A stretch of DNA of 64,000 bases from Oligoflexus sp. (lineage in GTDB: Bacteria; Bdellovibrionota_B; Oligoflexia; Oligoflexales; Oligoflexaceae), in contig NZ_DASTAT010000022.1 of the NCBI RefSeq assembly GCF_035712445.1, positions 1 to 64,000 of the forward strand. The letters run 5' to 3'. Positions 63,972 to 64,000 of the stretch are shown in pieces. The number at the start of each line of letters is the position of its first letter. Within the stretch, counting starts at the first letter, position 1. A program made the position numbers and the translations under genes. The notes beneath the pieces were generated by a model. The model was not told where the DNA came from and did no database searches. It was given only the letters and a program-made list of their open reading frames with translations.

Positions 63972-64000
63972 ATGCTGCAAAAACCTGCCATCCTTCACCT
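63972..64000 (+). CDS. Start of a gene cut by the window end
   Basis: ATG with AAGGAG five bases upstream, open to the edge (MLQKPAILH). Too short to identify. Its start is the one controlled by the inverted repeat just upstream. Confidence 0.5.

Overview
The window is a chromosomal segment of a free-living Gram-negative bacterium. It has moderately high GC, dense coding on both strands, many lipoproteins and C-terminal-Phe outer-membrane barrels, and heavy signalling investment: 7TM-DISM kinases, a HAMP-repeat hybrid kinase, a Ser/Thr kinase with PEGA, a PP2C phosphatase and a PilZ protein. This mix, together with a HAD-IG nucleotidase, DUF4234/DUF2752 proteins and a Ski2-like helicase, suggests the Bdellovibrionota/Oligoflexia or a deltaproteobacterial relative. 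That placement is inference from gene content, not from a marker gene. I see no insertion sequence, prophage, CRISPR array, tRNA or rRNA.

Layout. 1-7.5 kb: two membrane-bound CheA-like 7TM-DISM kinases with Hpt domains, the C-terminal remnant of a third, a methyltransferase, a SixA-type phosphohistidine phosphatase and a receiver-TPR protein. 7.6-18 kb: a CPBP protease-trmL-hisC operon, a degenerate S41-like secreted protein, PAP2 phosphatase, tandem universal stress protein and a lipoprotein, then a minus-strand operon PP2C, GYF-like membrane protein, TPR/outer-membrane barrel. 18-22.1 kb: TatD nuclease and an ahpC-ahpF-oxyR peroxide operon with an OxyR-like site upstream. 22.1-33.6 kb: DUF429-like protein, TPR/barrel protein coupled to a PilZ protein, HAD-IG 5'-nucleotidase, DUF2779 nuclease, DUF4234-DUF2752, a metzincin lipoprotein and a DPP-IV-like peptidase.

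33.8-47.3 kb is a signalling block: PEGA Ser/Thr kinase plus a PEGA/TPR partner, facing a minus-strand pair of soluble hybrid histidine kinases. The upstream member of the pair carries eleven near-identical 276-bp HAMP-pair repeats. Divergent from it is a winged-helix protein with two tandem small membrane proteins. 47.3-50.4 kb: coaE and a Ski2-like helicase. 50.4-51.1 kb: an AT-richer non-coding interval with a possible small RNA. 51-55.4 kb: outer-membrane barrel plus EF-hand lipoprotein, an Ogt-AlkA fusion repair enzyme, DUF924 and a barrel-like protein. 55.6-60 kb: gapA, then pentapeptide protein, flavin reductase, xseA and xseB. 60-64 kb: a small ORF with a signal-like sequence, a GH44 glucanase, acyltransferase 3, an HdeD-like protein, and the start of a gene whose ribosome binding site lies in a 13-bp inverted repeat.

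Most striking are the phosphorelay neighbourhood with its own Hpt phosphatase (0-7.5 kb), the HAMP-repeat kinase (40.4-46 kb), the Ogt-AlkA fusion, the unusual XseA, and the sequestered start at the right edge. All functions are inferred from motifs read by eye; no database search was run.
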